Source: Hygrophila difformis
Taxonomy: Eukaryota; Streptophyta; Magnoliopsida; Lamiales; Acanthaceae
DNA length: 64,000 bases
Reading direction: 5' to 3'
NCBI GenBank assembly: GCA_030278955.1
Contig: JAOANR010000015.1
Location: forward strand, 38,100,487 to 38,164,486
The notes beneath the pieces were generated by a model. That model had not been told where the DNA came from and did no database searches. It saw only the letters and a list, made by a program, of their open reading frames with translations. Positions within the stretch are counted from its first letter, which is position 1, and the number at the start of each line of letters is the position of its first letter. The translations under genes and the position numbers were made by a program. Below, one piece after another: positions 22,705 to 33,861 of this stretch.

Positions 22705-23679
22705 CATGATAGCTTAATTATACATAACATATAGCTGAATATAATTTAGCTCGGCTGGATTCGATTTGAAATCGAGTTTGATTCGTTTGTTTAATGAACG
22801 AGCTAAAAATAAATGAGCTAATTTGGCTTGGCTTGTTAAGTGCGGAAAAGCTTCAATAATTTTAAATTATAGCAGTATACTTCGGTGATAATAATATAGA
22901 AGTATATTATTAGATATTTAAAGATTTTTTTTTGATAATTATGTACTCCGGTGACATTTCATAAAGAGTTCATAAAATTAATTTTGCCTCACTTTTGAAA
23001 AAAAAAATGATTATAATTAGTTAGTCTCAAACTTGGGTTTAATTTGTCTCGTTAAATTAAACTTGCATTCGACTTGTCCATATAAATCAATTACTCAAAC
23101 TTAAATAGTACTAGTATTAACTAAAAACGTGGGCAGAAAGTGGGTGGTCCGCATTATCAAAGAGCCCCCTTCTATTTGTCTATTTCTTACAGTCTTGAAT
23201 AAGTTTGGAATGGTTCTCATTAATATCAGCACTCTATTAGAGATTTATTTTTAAGTGTACCAACTTTTTTATGTATACTTTTATATCTCCACCAATAATA
23301 TGTTAAGTGAATGCATATTATTGGAATGCTTTAGTATTCTCCTGGTATAGTATAGTGGTCTAATACCAATCTCTCGAGTATTTAGTAGATATTGAAGGAT
23401 TGTTTCTTTCAAAGCAGAAGTTGACCATAAAAAAAATCTAAATACTTTTTAAATAATGTAAATAATTAGTATATAAGAGATTTATTACTATATTCATTAT
23501 TGGTTGTATTATATGTAATTAATTCATATTATTAAATGTTGTGTTAAATTAAATTAAATAAAAATATACTGATAAAATATATATTTATTTTAACATTAAC
23601 AATATTAGGAAAATGAAGTGACTAACCCCACTATCTATTTAGTGGAAAGTAGGAAAGTAAAAAAGTAATTATTATTATG
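22705..23679. other. intergenic, with duplicated upstream flank and a SINE fragment
   Basis: No gene. About 23150-23340 resembles 10530-10690, the upstream flank of gene A. About 23335-23430, minus strand, is a fragment of the local SINE (AATCCTTCAATATCTAC, GGTATTAGACCACTA). Confidence 0.5.
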
Positions 23680-23681
23680 AA

Positions 23682-23739
<58 letters not shown>
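23680..23739. repeat. (ATT)n microsatellite
   Basis: About twenty consecutive ATT units. Confidence 0.95.
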
Positions 23740-23816
23740 AACAATTTTAGAAAATGTTTTTTTTTTCTCGCATCCTACTTATTCCACATTTACACAGATT
23801 CTACAAGAAAATATTA

Positions 23817-24064
23817 CTCCCTCCCTCCATTTAAGATGTCTTCTTTGATTATTGCACACAATCCAATGCACATTTAAAATCGATCGCATCTCAAAATATA
23901 TATAAATAAAAATTAGAGGAAATATATATATTCTAAAACTACACGATTAGACGAATCTAACAAGACCGAGCTCGACTATTTTTTTTCAAATATTTACTTG
24001 CAATAATATTGAATCAAAGTTAAACTATTAACAGTGTAAAAAGTGAAACAGAACACGTAGAGAG
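23817..24064. mobile_element. Stowaway-type MITE, third copy
   Basis: The left end CTCCCTCCCTCC and the right end GAGAG are flanked by TA at 23815-23816 and 24065-24066. The interior carries ACACGATTAGACGAATCTAAC and GCACACAATCCAATGCACAT (each given in part), in reversed orientation relative to the 22450 copy. Confidence 0.7.
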
Positions 24065-24221
24065 TATTATTAAACAATGGGTCTATGTAGGTTGGGCTTG
24101 GGCTTACTAAAGTTGGGTCATGGGCTCTTGGGTCGCTATAAAAACCAATAGTGGATTTATTATCACCATATGTAAGGAAACTTGTTTTAACATAAATCTT
24201 TAGCACCATTTAATTGGAGAA

Positions 24222-24488
24222 AAAACCCACATCGTCCAATAATTCAAGAAGAATTTCAATCCCACAAATATCGAATTAGACGAATCCGTCCCATGATTAC
24301 CATAATTATAACCGAACTCGTCCATGAACCCAATTTTTTCGCTAATCATCGCCGAACCCGTCCCATAACTACTCTAATCATCGCCGAACACATCCCTCCA
24401 TTAGGGAAGTTATGGGACGAGTTCGGCAATGATTCCTGAAAAAACCGGTTCATGGGCGGGTTCGGTGATAATTAAGGTAGTTATGAGA
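24222..24488. mobile_element. right-truncated copy of the foldback MULE-type MITE
   Basis: It begins GGAGAAAAAACCC and follows the 9923 element through ACGAATCCGTCCCAT, CGCTAATCATCGCCGAAC and GGTTCATGGGCGGGTTCGG. It stops at GTTATGAGAC, where the 9923 copy continues for a further 70 bases. It abuts the broken exon 2 of peptide copy C. Confidence 0.65.
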
Positions 24489-24843
24489 CCCAAACAAATT
24501 CCACTGCCATGCTTGTGGCACTTATCATCATATATACCTCAGGCACTTCACCTCCCGACAAGCTTCTAGGCTTTTTTGGTTGCGTCGCTTGTCTCCAGCA
24601 TCGTCACTGTATACAAATATAGACACATAAGGATCATCATATATATCCCACGCATGTTTAATACTCATAATTGCGACAAAATCATAAAATCATGATGAGA
24701 TGTTCAATGCAACATTATATTATTTTAAATATAAAAATATACATTAGTTATGAGAAATGAAAAGGAAAATAAATTAAAGAGTTATGAAACACACCAGAAG
24801 CGATGAGCAAAACGATAGCGTATATGGTGAACTTGTTAGCCAT
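24489..24843 (-). pseudogene. cysteine-rich peptide gene, copy C (broken)
   Basis: Exon 1 (24843-24795) encodes MANKFTIYAIVLLIAS and keeps the donor GTGTG. Exon 2 starts at 24606 after TATACAG with VTMLETSDATKK as in the other copies, but then meets an in-frame TAG and frameshifts. Only CREVKC-like traces of the first two cysteines survive out of frame, and the rest is replaced at about 24488 by the truncated MITE. Upstream, a hAT element at 24862 lies 18 bp from the start codon, where genes A and B have their leader and TATA box. It is therefore dead in both coding and promoter terms. Confidence 0.82.
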
Positions 24844-24861
24844 ATCTTTTAGACTTAATTA

Positions 24862-25580
24862 GGACCGTCTTGACGATTTTGGAGGCCCTGAGCCACTTTA
24901 TCATTTTGGGACCTAATCTTGAACTTAAAAATATTTTTTCATATAATTGTATTATTAATTTATATACAATTATATATAAAAGTGAAAAATGCTAATGTTA
25001 TTTTTTTCAAAATAATTTATAATAAGAGTATAATCTTTGTTGAGTAGAGATATTTTTTTCCCCAATTCCCTTTAGAGCTCATAAGAAACCATTAAGTTTC
25101 TACGCTAGGTAAGGTTTAGTCATAGTTCAAAAAAACGAACTAAGTTTTCAGAAACATGGGTTCATATTAAATACAATATAATAAGAAAATTCACGGAATT
25201 CACGGAATATAATGATACGGGGATGAAGATATAATATACATAAGTTAACTATATTAAAAATATGATATTTAGAGTAGCAAAATCATTAAAATAGAATAGT
25301 TTATTATCATACATTAATACTCCTAGTATTTAAAAAAAATGTCGGATAATGATTCAAATTCTATAATTATATTAGATAAACTTATCAACTATTTTTGTTA
25401 AATGTTTTGTTGGATGAAAGTTAAAGATGTATAAATACTCTATCTAGTAAAATATACATATTTGGCTATTTTTTTTTTCTAAAAAACAAACAAAATTGAT
25501 TAGTAAAAAAATAAAGTGGGCCCCCAATTTTTGAGGGCCCGGAGCAGGAGCACCGGGTGTGCTCCTGCTATAAGCCGGCC
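24862..25580. mobile_element. non-autonomous hAT element at peptide copy C
   Basis: Ends GGACCGTCTTG and (reversed right) GGCCGGCTTAT are flanked by identical 8-bp CTTAATTA at 24854-24861 and 25581-25588. The GGGCCGGC-type ends and GGAGGCCC/GGGCCC subterminal words are common in plant hAT MITEs. There is no transposase. Confidence 0.85.
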
Positions 25581-25629
25581 CTTAATTAGGTCATGCTGTA
25601 AGTTCAATGTATCAATATCCAACTATTTA

Positions 25630-27432
25630 AAGTTTACAAACAACACTAAAATACCTGTTTGTGGTTGTGTTCTCATAACGCATAATTTTGTTCGTGTAAC
25701 ATGCCAGAAACTTTGGACCGTATGGCTCCAACCATTGATTCGGAACGTACTGCACTGCCGTCGGCCAATCACAAAACTGTGCCTGAAACCGGATCCATTT
25801 CTGCTTGAATTAGTGTTCCCTTTCAGCCGCCACCAAGTCATTCCAATGTGTTATAAATAAGTTCCATTGTTCACTCTCTGCAAACAATTTCTTGCAATTA
25901 GCCATCACATTCCTATCAATGTGCCACTTACACAGCATGTGAACGGTGGTTGGAAAAATTCTTTCTATTGCATTGATTAATGCCTTCTCTCTGTCTGTTA
26001 TAATAACCGAAGGCAAACAATCATCATCCATTAAAGCCCTAAGGTTACCCAACGCCCACGTATAATTGTCTACCTTCTCTGCCTGAAAGTAGGCACATGC
26101 AACACAGGATGTCTTGTCGGTGGAAGTCACTCCTACAATCTCAAAGAGAGGCATCCGATACTTGTTCGTCTTGTATGTACAATCCATAGCCAACACTTTT
26201 GGGAATGCTTTCATAATATCAATGCTCTTTGGGTGTGCAAAGAATAGGTCTGTAACCTCACCGCTAGACTCACATCTCCTGAATATAAAGTAGTACCCAT
26301 GCTCCTTTAACTTGCCTAACAAATATTGCATCTCGGATCTACCGGCCCGATCGATCACTCTATGTTTCGCCCTCGCATTGTATATGGTCCTCATGGTTGA
26401 GACATTCCTCGGGAATTTCGCTCGAAGTTGCTCATGGATTATTTTCACTGGCACTTTCATTCTCGACAAACGCAACACAAATTCTTCCTCCTCCTTCGTC
26501 AACCTCCCCACATATGGATGCCCCTCGAGATAATTAGTAAGGGGATGATTGTGTACACCACTCACAACAGTCACAGCCCAATGTCCCTTAATCTTTTTCT
26601 GTTGGCCCCTTGTTAAAAGTGGGCATCCACATTTTCGGGTGCCTACATCCCTTTTCTTACTTGATTTTTCCTCCTCATCACTCTTCACTTCATCAACAGA
26701 AGGATCAAATCTATTCTTCTTTGCTTTATGCTTCCTATAATCGCCACCTTGTTCACATCCTATGAAAACCCGACCCCCTTTTTGTTTTTGTTGAAATATT
26801 GGACCTCTGCACAACTATCATTTGATTGACAATGGCAATTTCCTTAATACTTTGAACCAAACTGTCCCTACTATCAAACTCCTCGTCCGTTGCAAATAAG
26901 TCGGAGTAGTCAGTTATAACATCCAAGCTCAAGTCGCTATTTCTATTTCGGTAGGCAACAATCTCCTGACTCGATGGTATAGGATTATGCTACAATAAAC
27001 GAAGAAATACACAGAATTAGGAATTAGATATGTAAGAATAACACAGAATTAGAAATGGAACGAAAAAAAAGGGAACGGCCAAGGCTTTCCGTTTCAGTAT
27101 ACAATGGATCGGTCATCACTGACCAACCAATTGTACAAACAAACGGCCAGCCTTGGCCGTTCAAGGAGAACAACCATCGGCCATGTGTGGCCGTTTCATA
27201 TGCTACTCCAACGGCCATATATGGCCATTGCATGTGATGCCCCATCGGTCACACATGACCGTTCCCGGATACAGCCAAACCCCTGGCGTTATATAACACA
27301 GAAAAGAGTAGGATTTAGGGTTTATAAACTTACGAGTTCTTCCTCGTCTGCTTCCGCTTGATGTTGGCATTGATAATCATGATCTTCTACTTGCTGGTAT
27401 CCATCTTCTTCATTATTATCCATGGATTCCAT
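25630..27432 (-). pseudogene. MULE (FAR1-like) transposase, frameshifted and truncated
   Basis: A Mutator-like transposase cuts and moves MULE elements. Exon 1 is 27432-27334 (MESMDNNEEDGYQQ..., acidic, 33 codons, donor CTC|GTAAGT). Exon 2 starts at 26989 after TTGTAG with HNPIPSSQEIVAYRN. Next come a FAR1-type N-terminal region (GRVFIGCEQGG, RKCGCP, HNHPLTNYLEGHPYVGRL) and a MULE transposase core (VLAMDCTYKTNKYRMPL with a catalytic Asp, ITDREKALINAIE, MLCKWHIDRNV). The frame is broken by an extra base in a C-run at 26774-26778, again by a stop after VAAEREH (near 25812), and by another shift near DWPTAV. Similarity ends at TTTNR, so the C-terminus is missing. No terminal inverted repeats were recognised. 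Confidence 0.85.
27076..27261. repeat. six 16-bp dyads at an exact 34-bp period, in the MULE intron
   Basis: Dyads of the form CGGYCA-N4-TGRCCG start at 27076, 27110, 27144, 27178, 27212 and 27246, each exactly 34 bp after the last. Units 3, 4 and 6 are perfect, units 2 and 5 differ only at the outermost base, and unit 1 is decayed. Units 2 and 6 have CGGTCA with TGACC, the others CGGCCA with TGGCC, so both arms changed together. The 18-bp spacers are unlike each other. Confidence 0.85.
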
Positions 27433-27788
27433 GGAATATAAAAATGTGGAAGGTAAAACCCTAAAGAAATCGTAAAATCGCGAGAGTAGGTGATAGTGGC
27501 CAGAAATATCCATTATTTTCAATCCATTTTCGTGTCTGAAATGGGCATTTGATCGCATTCCGGTCTTATATTAAATAAGAAAGCAGTCGAAATGGACTGA
27601 TTTATGCATAATTGTAAAAATAATAAGCTGGAATGAAAAATGCATAAATATGTAATTTTATTTCACATTTATGTTAGAAAAATCCAAAAATATGAGGAAA
27701 AAAAAGAAAAGAAAAAGGAATGAAAAAGATGAAAAAAGAAATGAAAATCCACAAAAATGCATGTTTACAGGTTTGCACCAAGTCCCTT

Positions 27789-28140
27789 ATGACGCCAATG
27801 CTCCGCGTCAAGAAGGGAAAGGTCTGCTCATGAGCAATGAAGAATCGGACCGACGGGAACCACCCATTGACGTCAAACCAAAGGCAAGACGCCAATGGAT
27901 TGCGTCATGGGTGGGGTTCCAAGTCATTGAAGACAAGGCATGAAGGCTTTGACGTCAAGCAGGCTTCGCACCTTTGACGTCAACCTTCCGCGTTATGAAC
28001 CGAGTTCCGCGTCATGGGCTGCCAAGTTAGGGACATCCGAGTGTTTTCGAGCTGGAGTCCTATGTCGCCAACCATTCCTTGACGTCAACCTTCCGCGTCA
28101 TTACTAGGAGTTCCGCGTCATGCAAGCTTTGATGTCATGC
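27789..28140. repeat. TGACG-palindrome block 1
   Basis: The self-complementary 10-mer TTGACGTCAA occurs at 27867, 27949, 27974 and 28079, mixed with GACGCCAA and CCGCGTCAT words. Related blocks lie at 37060-37600 and 56298-56690. Confidence 0.75.
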
Positions 28141-28203
28141 GTGTTCCCAGTCATGCAGAAGGAGTGATCCACATCAAGGCCCATGGGCTTAGGGTTTTGT
28201 GCC

Positions 28204-28211
28204 TATAAATA
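28204..28211 (+). promoter_or_regulatory. TATA box, probable LTR promoter
   Basis: TATAAATA in the context GTGCCTATAAATAGGGC, about 65 bp downstream of the last TGACG-type motif. This fits a promoter read on the plus strand. The transcription unit it served is interrupted. Confidence 0.5.
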
Positions 28212-28778
28212 GGGCACAATCCCAAGGTGCTGGGGAGCATTAGACATTACTTAGTCTTGAAGGCACTTAGGAGCTTACTCTCGTAGGTAGTTTAGTTTAG
28301 TTAGCCTTATTTTTTGTATAATTTAATTTCTGTTCTTAGTCTAGCTTTAATTTTTTGGCTAGTTTCCATCTTAATGTTAGCTTGGAACTAGTTTTTAAGT
28401 AGCCAATCTTACATTTATTTTCCAGTTGGAACTTTGTATTTCCTTGTTTATGGTTTGAAACATCCTTCAATGATGTTGTCAAACCCATTTTATAAGAAAA
28501 TGGAATTTAATCTTCTCTCATATCCCACAAATATGAAATGGATATTATAATCCATGGATGTTACTTGCTTTCTTGTATTTTCGGACCATTTGGTCTTTGT
28601 TTACTCTTATTTTTATAATTGACCCATGAATGGTGATTAAAGGTATGAATATGAGATTAGAAGCATTAATGAAGGCCGTGGGTTCCATTATGTTTACTGC
28701 ATGGTTTATTTTTCCTGCTTTATCCTCTTTTTATAGCCTAAGGTAATTTCTGTCTTACTTTTCCTTAGCTTAATCGGA

Positions 28779-31700
28779 TGTAACACCCCGGATATTATAA
28801 CCCAGGCCGGGATGTCACCGCCACACCTCCCTAGCAAGGCGCGGTTTCTCCGAGCTTGCTAAAGAGATGCAAGGCTATGGTTTTTCAGAATTTAAAATAT
28901 TCAAATAGCCCATTATAATATAATTTGAAAATAATGTCATTACAGTTGCAGCGGTGAATAATATTTAAACACATGTATTGCAGCGGAATTTAAATACTGG
29001 GCCAACACGGCCAAAACACGGGTTAAACAGGCCCGTTTGTGCAAGTCATAGGTGAGAACAAAACTTTTAAATAATGTTTTTCCCAATTAATCCCATGCAT
29101 GCATATGAGGATGCATATTCTTCATGCTCTGTAGAAAAAAGGAGAGAAAATGTGATTTGGTCAGCAAAACGTGCTGAGTAAGTTAACACCTAGTATGATC
29201 AAGGGGTTTCAAAGCCTCTAATTAAATTTAATAAAAACATACTTGTAGGCAATGTACGATTTAAGATAATCATCCATTAATAAATAAATTGCGTAATTTA
29301 AAACAAGGATTTCACGTGATCATAATTCGCTTACATGGTAAAATAATTGCAAAGAATGATTTAAATGCATAATTTAAACAAAGAATTTATTCAAGCCTTT
29401 TAAATTTTCTCATGACTTCAGGATTTGGTATCTTCAGGATTTCACTCTTTCACTTTTGTTCGATATGATCTAGTATAATTTGTTCTTAGGGAAACGAACC
29501 CGCAAGAATTTAAACGCATCATAGGGAATCAAATCCGTAGGAATCAACTCACGTCCTGGGAATCGAACCCGCAGGAAAACAAACAATCGCCCTTGGGGAA
29601 ATCGAACCCGCAAGAACTCAAATACATCCTAGGGAATTGAACCCATAGCAATCAACACACATCCTGGGGAATCGAACCCGCAGGAAAACAAACAATCGCC
29701 CTTAGGGAATCGAACCCGCAAGAACTCAAATACATCCTAGGGAATTGAACCCATAGGAATCAACACACATCCTGGGGAATCGAACCCGCAGGAAAACAAA
29801 CAATCGCCCTTGGGGAATCGAAACCGCAAGAACTCAAATACATCCTAGGGAATTGGACCCATTGGAATCAACACACATCCTGGGGAATCGAACCCGCAGG
29901 GTAAGAACACATTTCGCAAATTTCCCGTCTCTCAAAATATAACTTTACACAAGTCGCTGTCTTACTCCATAATTATTTAAAAACACATTTTAAGTCTGAA
30001 AATTCTGAAATTTTCACAATATATCAAAAACACCCTAACGAACAACTTTCGTGTTTTAACGATTTCGAAATAAGTTGAGGAAACATGTCAAAAAGCGAGT
30101 TTATTACACTGGAAGTGTTCTGTCCGGATTCAGTTTTGGCACAGTTCAAATATTTGACTTTTTAACATATCAAATGGACTCTAAAAATTCCGAAATTTTA
30201 TATGCACATACTAGTCATGATTATCTACAACTTTCATTTAGATTGCCAAGACTAGATAGGATTAGAAATTATAGAAACAGGTTCATCAAATTCGGACATA
30301 AGCATTGCCAGATTTTCAAAAAAGTTTGAAATCACAGTTTATGTTCGGTGCGATTTGAGGTAGCAAACTTTGATGAAAATCTCTGAAATTTTTACACAAC
30401 ATAGATTAATGTGTTAGGATCAAAAGTCTAGTTTTGAGTCATTCGGTTTGAACTCTCGATATAGGGGTTTTGGTCCGATTTCAAATCTGTCACCGTTTCA
30501 AGATCAACTCTCAAGGCAGGTTGGTTCTCAGCCATTTACGGATAACAAACCGCAATGAAAAATTATGAGAATTTTACACAAACTAGATCTGTGTCTTAGG
30601 AACGTTTTTCATGTTTTAAGTTTTTCCGTTTGAGCAGTTTTAGGGGTTCGAATAATTCGCACCAAATCGCTGCGCCGTGGGTTTTTCGTGTTGACAGATT
30701 TTAAAGTTACTAAATCTCTATGTTTGGTTGCATTTTAAGTAATCCAAAACCAAGTAAGCATTAACTTACAGTGGGGATGATGTCTAGGAGGTCACGGGGT
30801 CGTCCGGAATTCATGGGATGTCACGAACGAATCTCCTCAAGTCGTTTACCTCTTCCAACGTCCACGAACCGAATCCGCAAGTAAAAATCCTTAGTTAGAT
30901 CAGATTTTTGGTGTAGATAACTCAAAAACCACTTACCAATGTCCTAGGGGTCTGTCTTCTCCTTCTCAAGTCCTTCTTGTTCGGATTTCATCGTCTGAAC
31001 TTCAAGAACACAAGGGATTTCGGGGTTTTCGACTTTGGGAGGAGTTTGAGAGAATGTGAGGAGAAGGGGGGCTGCTCTAGGGTTGTGTGTGTCGAATTTA
31101 AGGTTAGGGAGCAGCCTAATGTCGTCCTCAATATCCTTCCATAGCCCGGGATTGAGTTTCCATCGTCGGGGGTCGAAAATATGGCAAGAAGATCGTCGGA
31201 ACGCGTTGTTGCCGTTTTCTGGGGGGGATCACGCGGTGGTGGCACGCTGATAGGCTAAACGCCGCGCGGTCAGCGTGCGGCCTCCGCCTGGACCTCGGTC
31301 CGGGCGGGTCCGTGCGATCCGATCGGGCCTTTTCTCCTCTCTTTCGGACTTCTGTGCTCCTACGTTTTCGGGCTCGATTTTTCGGGTCATTCTCGGATTA
31401 TAAATTCTTATCTTAAATTTATCTCGTTTCGAATTAATCCCATATTCAAAATCTTGAGTCCGTCGCTTTTCAATTCGTCGGCTTCTAAATTGTCATCTTT
31501 TGACTCCCGTGTAATAATTTATTTATTTAAATCGTTTCCGACTTCGCGGGTTCTTGAAATTAAAATTCTTTTCCTTCTTGAATTTAATTCCAATTCTTTT
31601 GACTCAATTCATGGAATGTCTTCGGGCTTCCTTTCCCTCTTTTATTCCATTTCGAATTTTTGAATCTATCGGCGTTTCATTTTCCGAGCAATAATTTGTT

Positions 31701-31785
31701 GTGATAAATTATTTTCTTCTTCTCGGAGATATTTAAGAAACTAATTTTATTCCTTTGGACGCCGATAAAAATATCGGGTATTACA
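28779..31785 (-). repeat. element 1, 3' LTR
   Basis: 3,007 bp, TG...CA ends. Next to it on the interior side, minus strand, lies the polypurine tract CTTAAGGGGGGTAGAC (31786-31801). It contains a 12-hairpin tandem array at 29482-29902. Confidence 0.9.
29482..29902 (-). repeat. tandem T-arm-like hairpins, 12 copies (element 1, 3' LTR)
   Basis: Hairpins recur about every 36 bp, in a higher-order unit of three (108-109 bp). On the element's sense strand each has the loop motif GGGTTCGATTCC or GGGTTCAATTCC, and the outer stems are CTTG/CAAG, CCTA/TAGG or CCTG/CAGG in turn. The matching array of the other LTR has 15. Confidence 0.85.
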
Positions 31786-32109
31786 GTCTACCCCCCTTAA
31801 GAATCAACTTCGTCCTCTAAGTTGTGTGTTAGCTTTTCGTGAGCTTAGAATTAAGGCTCTATCGTCCATTTCGTTCATCTTTATATTGCGTTATTGCATT
31901 ATTGTGTTATCATATGTTATTGTATGATATTGTTTGTTTATTTTATTATATCGTTTGACTGAACCCAAAATTAAAATTTCCAAGTTGCCTACGTACCCTG
32001 TGAAGGGATTAAGTCATTACGTAGTTCAAAACAATTTGAATTTGTTTATTTGAAATACAAAATATTCGGACTAGAATATTCGGGTTGTTACATCCTCCCC
32101 CCCTTAAGA
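31786..32109 (-). promoter_or_regulatory. two polypurine tracts and an unused LTR-start segment (element 1)
   Basis: On the minus strand an outer tract (AAGGGGGGGGAGGA, ending at 32093) is followed by TGTAACAACCCG (32092-32081) and about 290 bp similar to the first part of element 2's LTR. Then comes an inner tract, CTTAAGGGGGGTAGAC, followed by the true LTR start TGTAATACCCG at 31785. The 5-bp TSD shows that the inner start was used here. Confidence 0.8.
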
Positions 32110-32183
32110 TTACAGTTATGTCCCCATAACTGTGGTTGCATTGTCTTGGAATAGGGTCCGGTAACGTTGTATATGATCATTTC

Positions 32184-33296
32184 TCACTGAGCTGGCACGT
32201 CTGCTTGGTCAACATCATTCCATCGTCCTACAGCTCCTCCTCGATCTCGTTGTTGAGGGTTTACCAAATCTAACCTCTTCTCAATCATCTCCTCACGAAC
32301 ATTGCATTCTCTAATCATGTGGCCTTCCCCACCACATCTATAACAAGTCCCGCGCCTTGGGCATTCGCGAACCAGATGGGCTTGGTGGCACTGCGGGCAA
32401 CATGGTATGGCTGTACGACATATGCCATTTCTCCCATTATTGAAACCTTTATTCTTATTCTCCTTAAAATTGTCATTGCTAATGTTTCGATTCTTTTTCT
32501 CAAACTCTTGCGAGTCCTTGCTCGACTCACCATTTTCTTTACGCTTTAGTTGCTGGACTCGATCAATTGCTACAGCTCGATCGTAAACCGTCTGCAGGTT
32601 TGTGAATTGTCCTACTCTAAGTATCTCCCGGATACTAAGGTTCAGACCCATCTCGAACTTCTGAGCCTTGTCAGAGTCAGTTGGTACTATCCTCGTAGCA
32701 AATCGCACCAATTCCTTGAATTTGGTGTAGTACTCTTGTACTGTTTGCGCACCTTGTTTGAGGTTGATAAACTCCTCGTATTTCGCAGTTTTGGTGCTCA
32801 GTGAGTAGAATCTTTCCCTCAGGGTTTCCTTAAGTCCTTCCCAGGTGTAGGATTCTTCATCTTCCTCTGAATTCGTTAGAAGGTTTTGCCACCACTCATC
32901 GGCTTCGCCTCCTAAGTAGTAGGTCGCTACACGTATCTTCTCCTCGTCGGGGAATTTGATAGCGTCCAAGAGTTTGTCAAAGGTACGGATCCAACCCTCC
33001 AACTTGGCCGGATCCTCTTGCCCGTCATAATGGGGTGGGTTGTAGGGGTGTACCAATGCCAAGTAGTTGACTCGGGCTACTGGCGGAGGTATTGCCGCTT
33101 GTGCCCTATGCACCTCGGCATTTCCTAATGCTACGAGTACTTCTTCTACCGTCCTTAAACGTTCATCCATGTTGTTGGGAATAGGAGGCGCTCGATCTTC
33201 TACGTTCGGAGGAATCTCATTGTTGTTAGGTGCATTTGGGAGGTCAGTGTCAGTGCCGTTTGGGCTTACCTTCCTCAGTTTTCTTCTAGGTGCCAT
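32184..33296 (-). CDS. Gag polyprotein of element 1 (intact)
   Basis: 370 aa, beginning MAPRRKLRKVSPNG. The Gag protein coats the element's RNA and builds the virus-like particle in the cytoplasm. The middle (about residues 75-255) is a Retrotrans_gag domain with the PYNPPHYDGQEDPAKLEGW, YYLGGEADEWW and QEYYTKFKELVRF motifs. Near the C-terminus are two Cys/His motifs: CPQCHQAHLVREC (unusual C-x2-C-x3-H-x4-C) and a canonical zinc knuckle CYRCGGEGHMIREC (C-x2-C-x4-H-x4-C). No protease or RT follows; the stop is about 75 bp from the outer polypurine tract. It is close to the Gag of element 2 (354 aa), and both lack stops, which suggests recent activity or selection on Gag. Confidence 0.92.
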   Translation of the reverse strand: MAPRRKLRKVSPNGTDTDLPNAPNNNEIPPNVEDRAPPIPNNMDERLRTVEEVLVALGNAEVHRAQAAIPPPVARVNYLALVHPYNPPHYDGQEDPAKLEGWIRTFDKLLDAIKFPDEEKIRVATYYLGGEADEWWQNLLTNSEEDEESYTWEGLKETLRERFYSLSTKTAKYEEFINLKQGAQTVQEYYTKFKELVRFATRIVPTDSDKAQKFEMGLNLSIREILRVGQFTNLQTVYDRAVAIDRVQQLKRKENGESSKDSQEFEKKNRNISNDNFKENKNKGFNNGRNGICRTAIPCCPQCHQAHLVRECPRRGTCYRCGGEGHMIRECNVREEMIEKRLDLVNPQQRDRGGAVGRWNDVDQADVPAQ

Positions 33297-33844
33297 TTTC
33301 TGTTATAAAAGCACCCGAAGATGAGTTTCTAAGTGATCAAGATATAGGACTAAGGCAAAGTTAGTCTTTAGCAAGCGCCCCTAAGTCAAGGTCATGTCGA
33401 ATACTAATTTAAGAGTGTTTTCTTAGAGTAGATGATTCAGATAAAAAGAGTTAGTGCAATTATGTATGTATGCATATGCAATCCCCCCAAAAAAAAATTT
33501 AATTTATGCATGCATTTTTCTACCCATGGGTTTTAAAAATAAGTTTATTCCATGGATAGATTTTTAAAGAATAAGGGAAAAATGTTTGGGCCACTATATT
33601 GGGCCAAAAGAAATAAATTATTTAGGCTTGAGTAAGAACAAGTGTATTGGGCCAAAATAATTGAGCCAACATAGTAATTAAATATTGGGCTAAAAAAAAA
33701 TAATTTTGGGCTCAAAAGCTTTGGGCTAAAAATAACTAAATAAAAGGTTGGGTTTTCAAGAATTGGGCTTTTAAAAATTTAGGCTTTAAAAATAATAGCC
33801 CTAAAATATCCATAGTGTTAAAATAATAGCTTTAAAAATATTCC

Positions 33845-33858
33845 GGGCTCTGGTACCA
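33845..33858 (-). promoter_or_regulatory. primer binding site of element 1 (initiator-Met tRNA)
   Basis: On the minus strand TGGTACCAGAGCCC, one base off the TGGTATCAGAGCCC that pairs with the 3' end of plant initiator-Met tRNA. It lies three bases from the LTR end. Confidence 0.85.
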
Positions 33859-33861
33859 CTT

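Larger units (their letters stand above)
27433..28773. other. non-coding stretch with TGACG palindromes ahead of a TATA box
   Basis: No gene. From about 27789 to 28140 there are some dozen words of the types GACGTCAA, GACGCCAA and CGCGTCA. A TATA box (28204) follows. This may be the U3 region of an old LTR element that was later interrupted at 28779 by a gag-only retrotransposon; the sequence resumes at 36993. Confidence 0.45.

Noticed and set aside
27076..27261. Regular repeat/spacer pattern resembling a CRISPR array
   Set aside because: Plant nuclear context, no cas genes, repeats of only 16 bp that vary, and a host intron.
29482..29902. Series of tRNA-like B boxes, possibly tRNA genes
   Set aside because: There is no acceptor stem, anticodon arm or A box with each; only the T-arm-like hairpin repeats.
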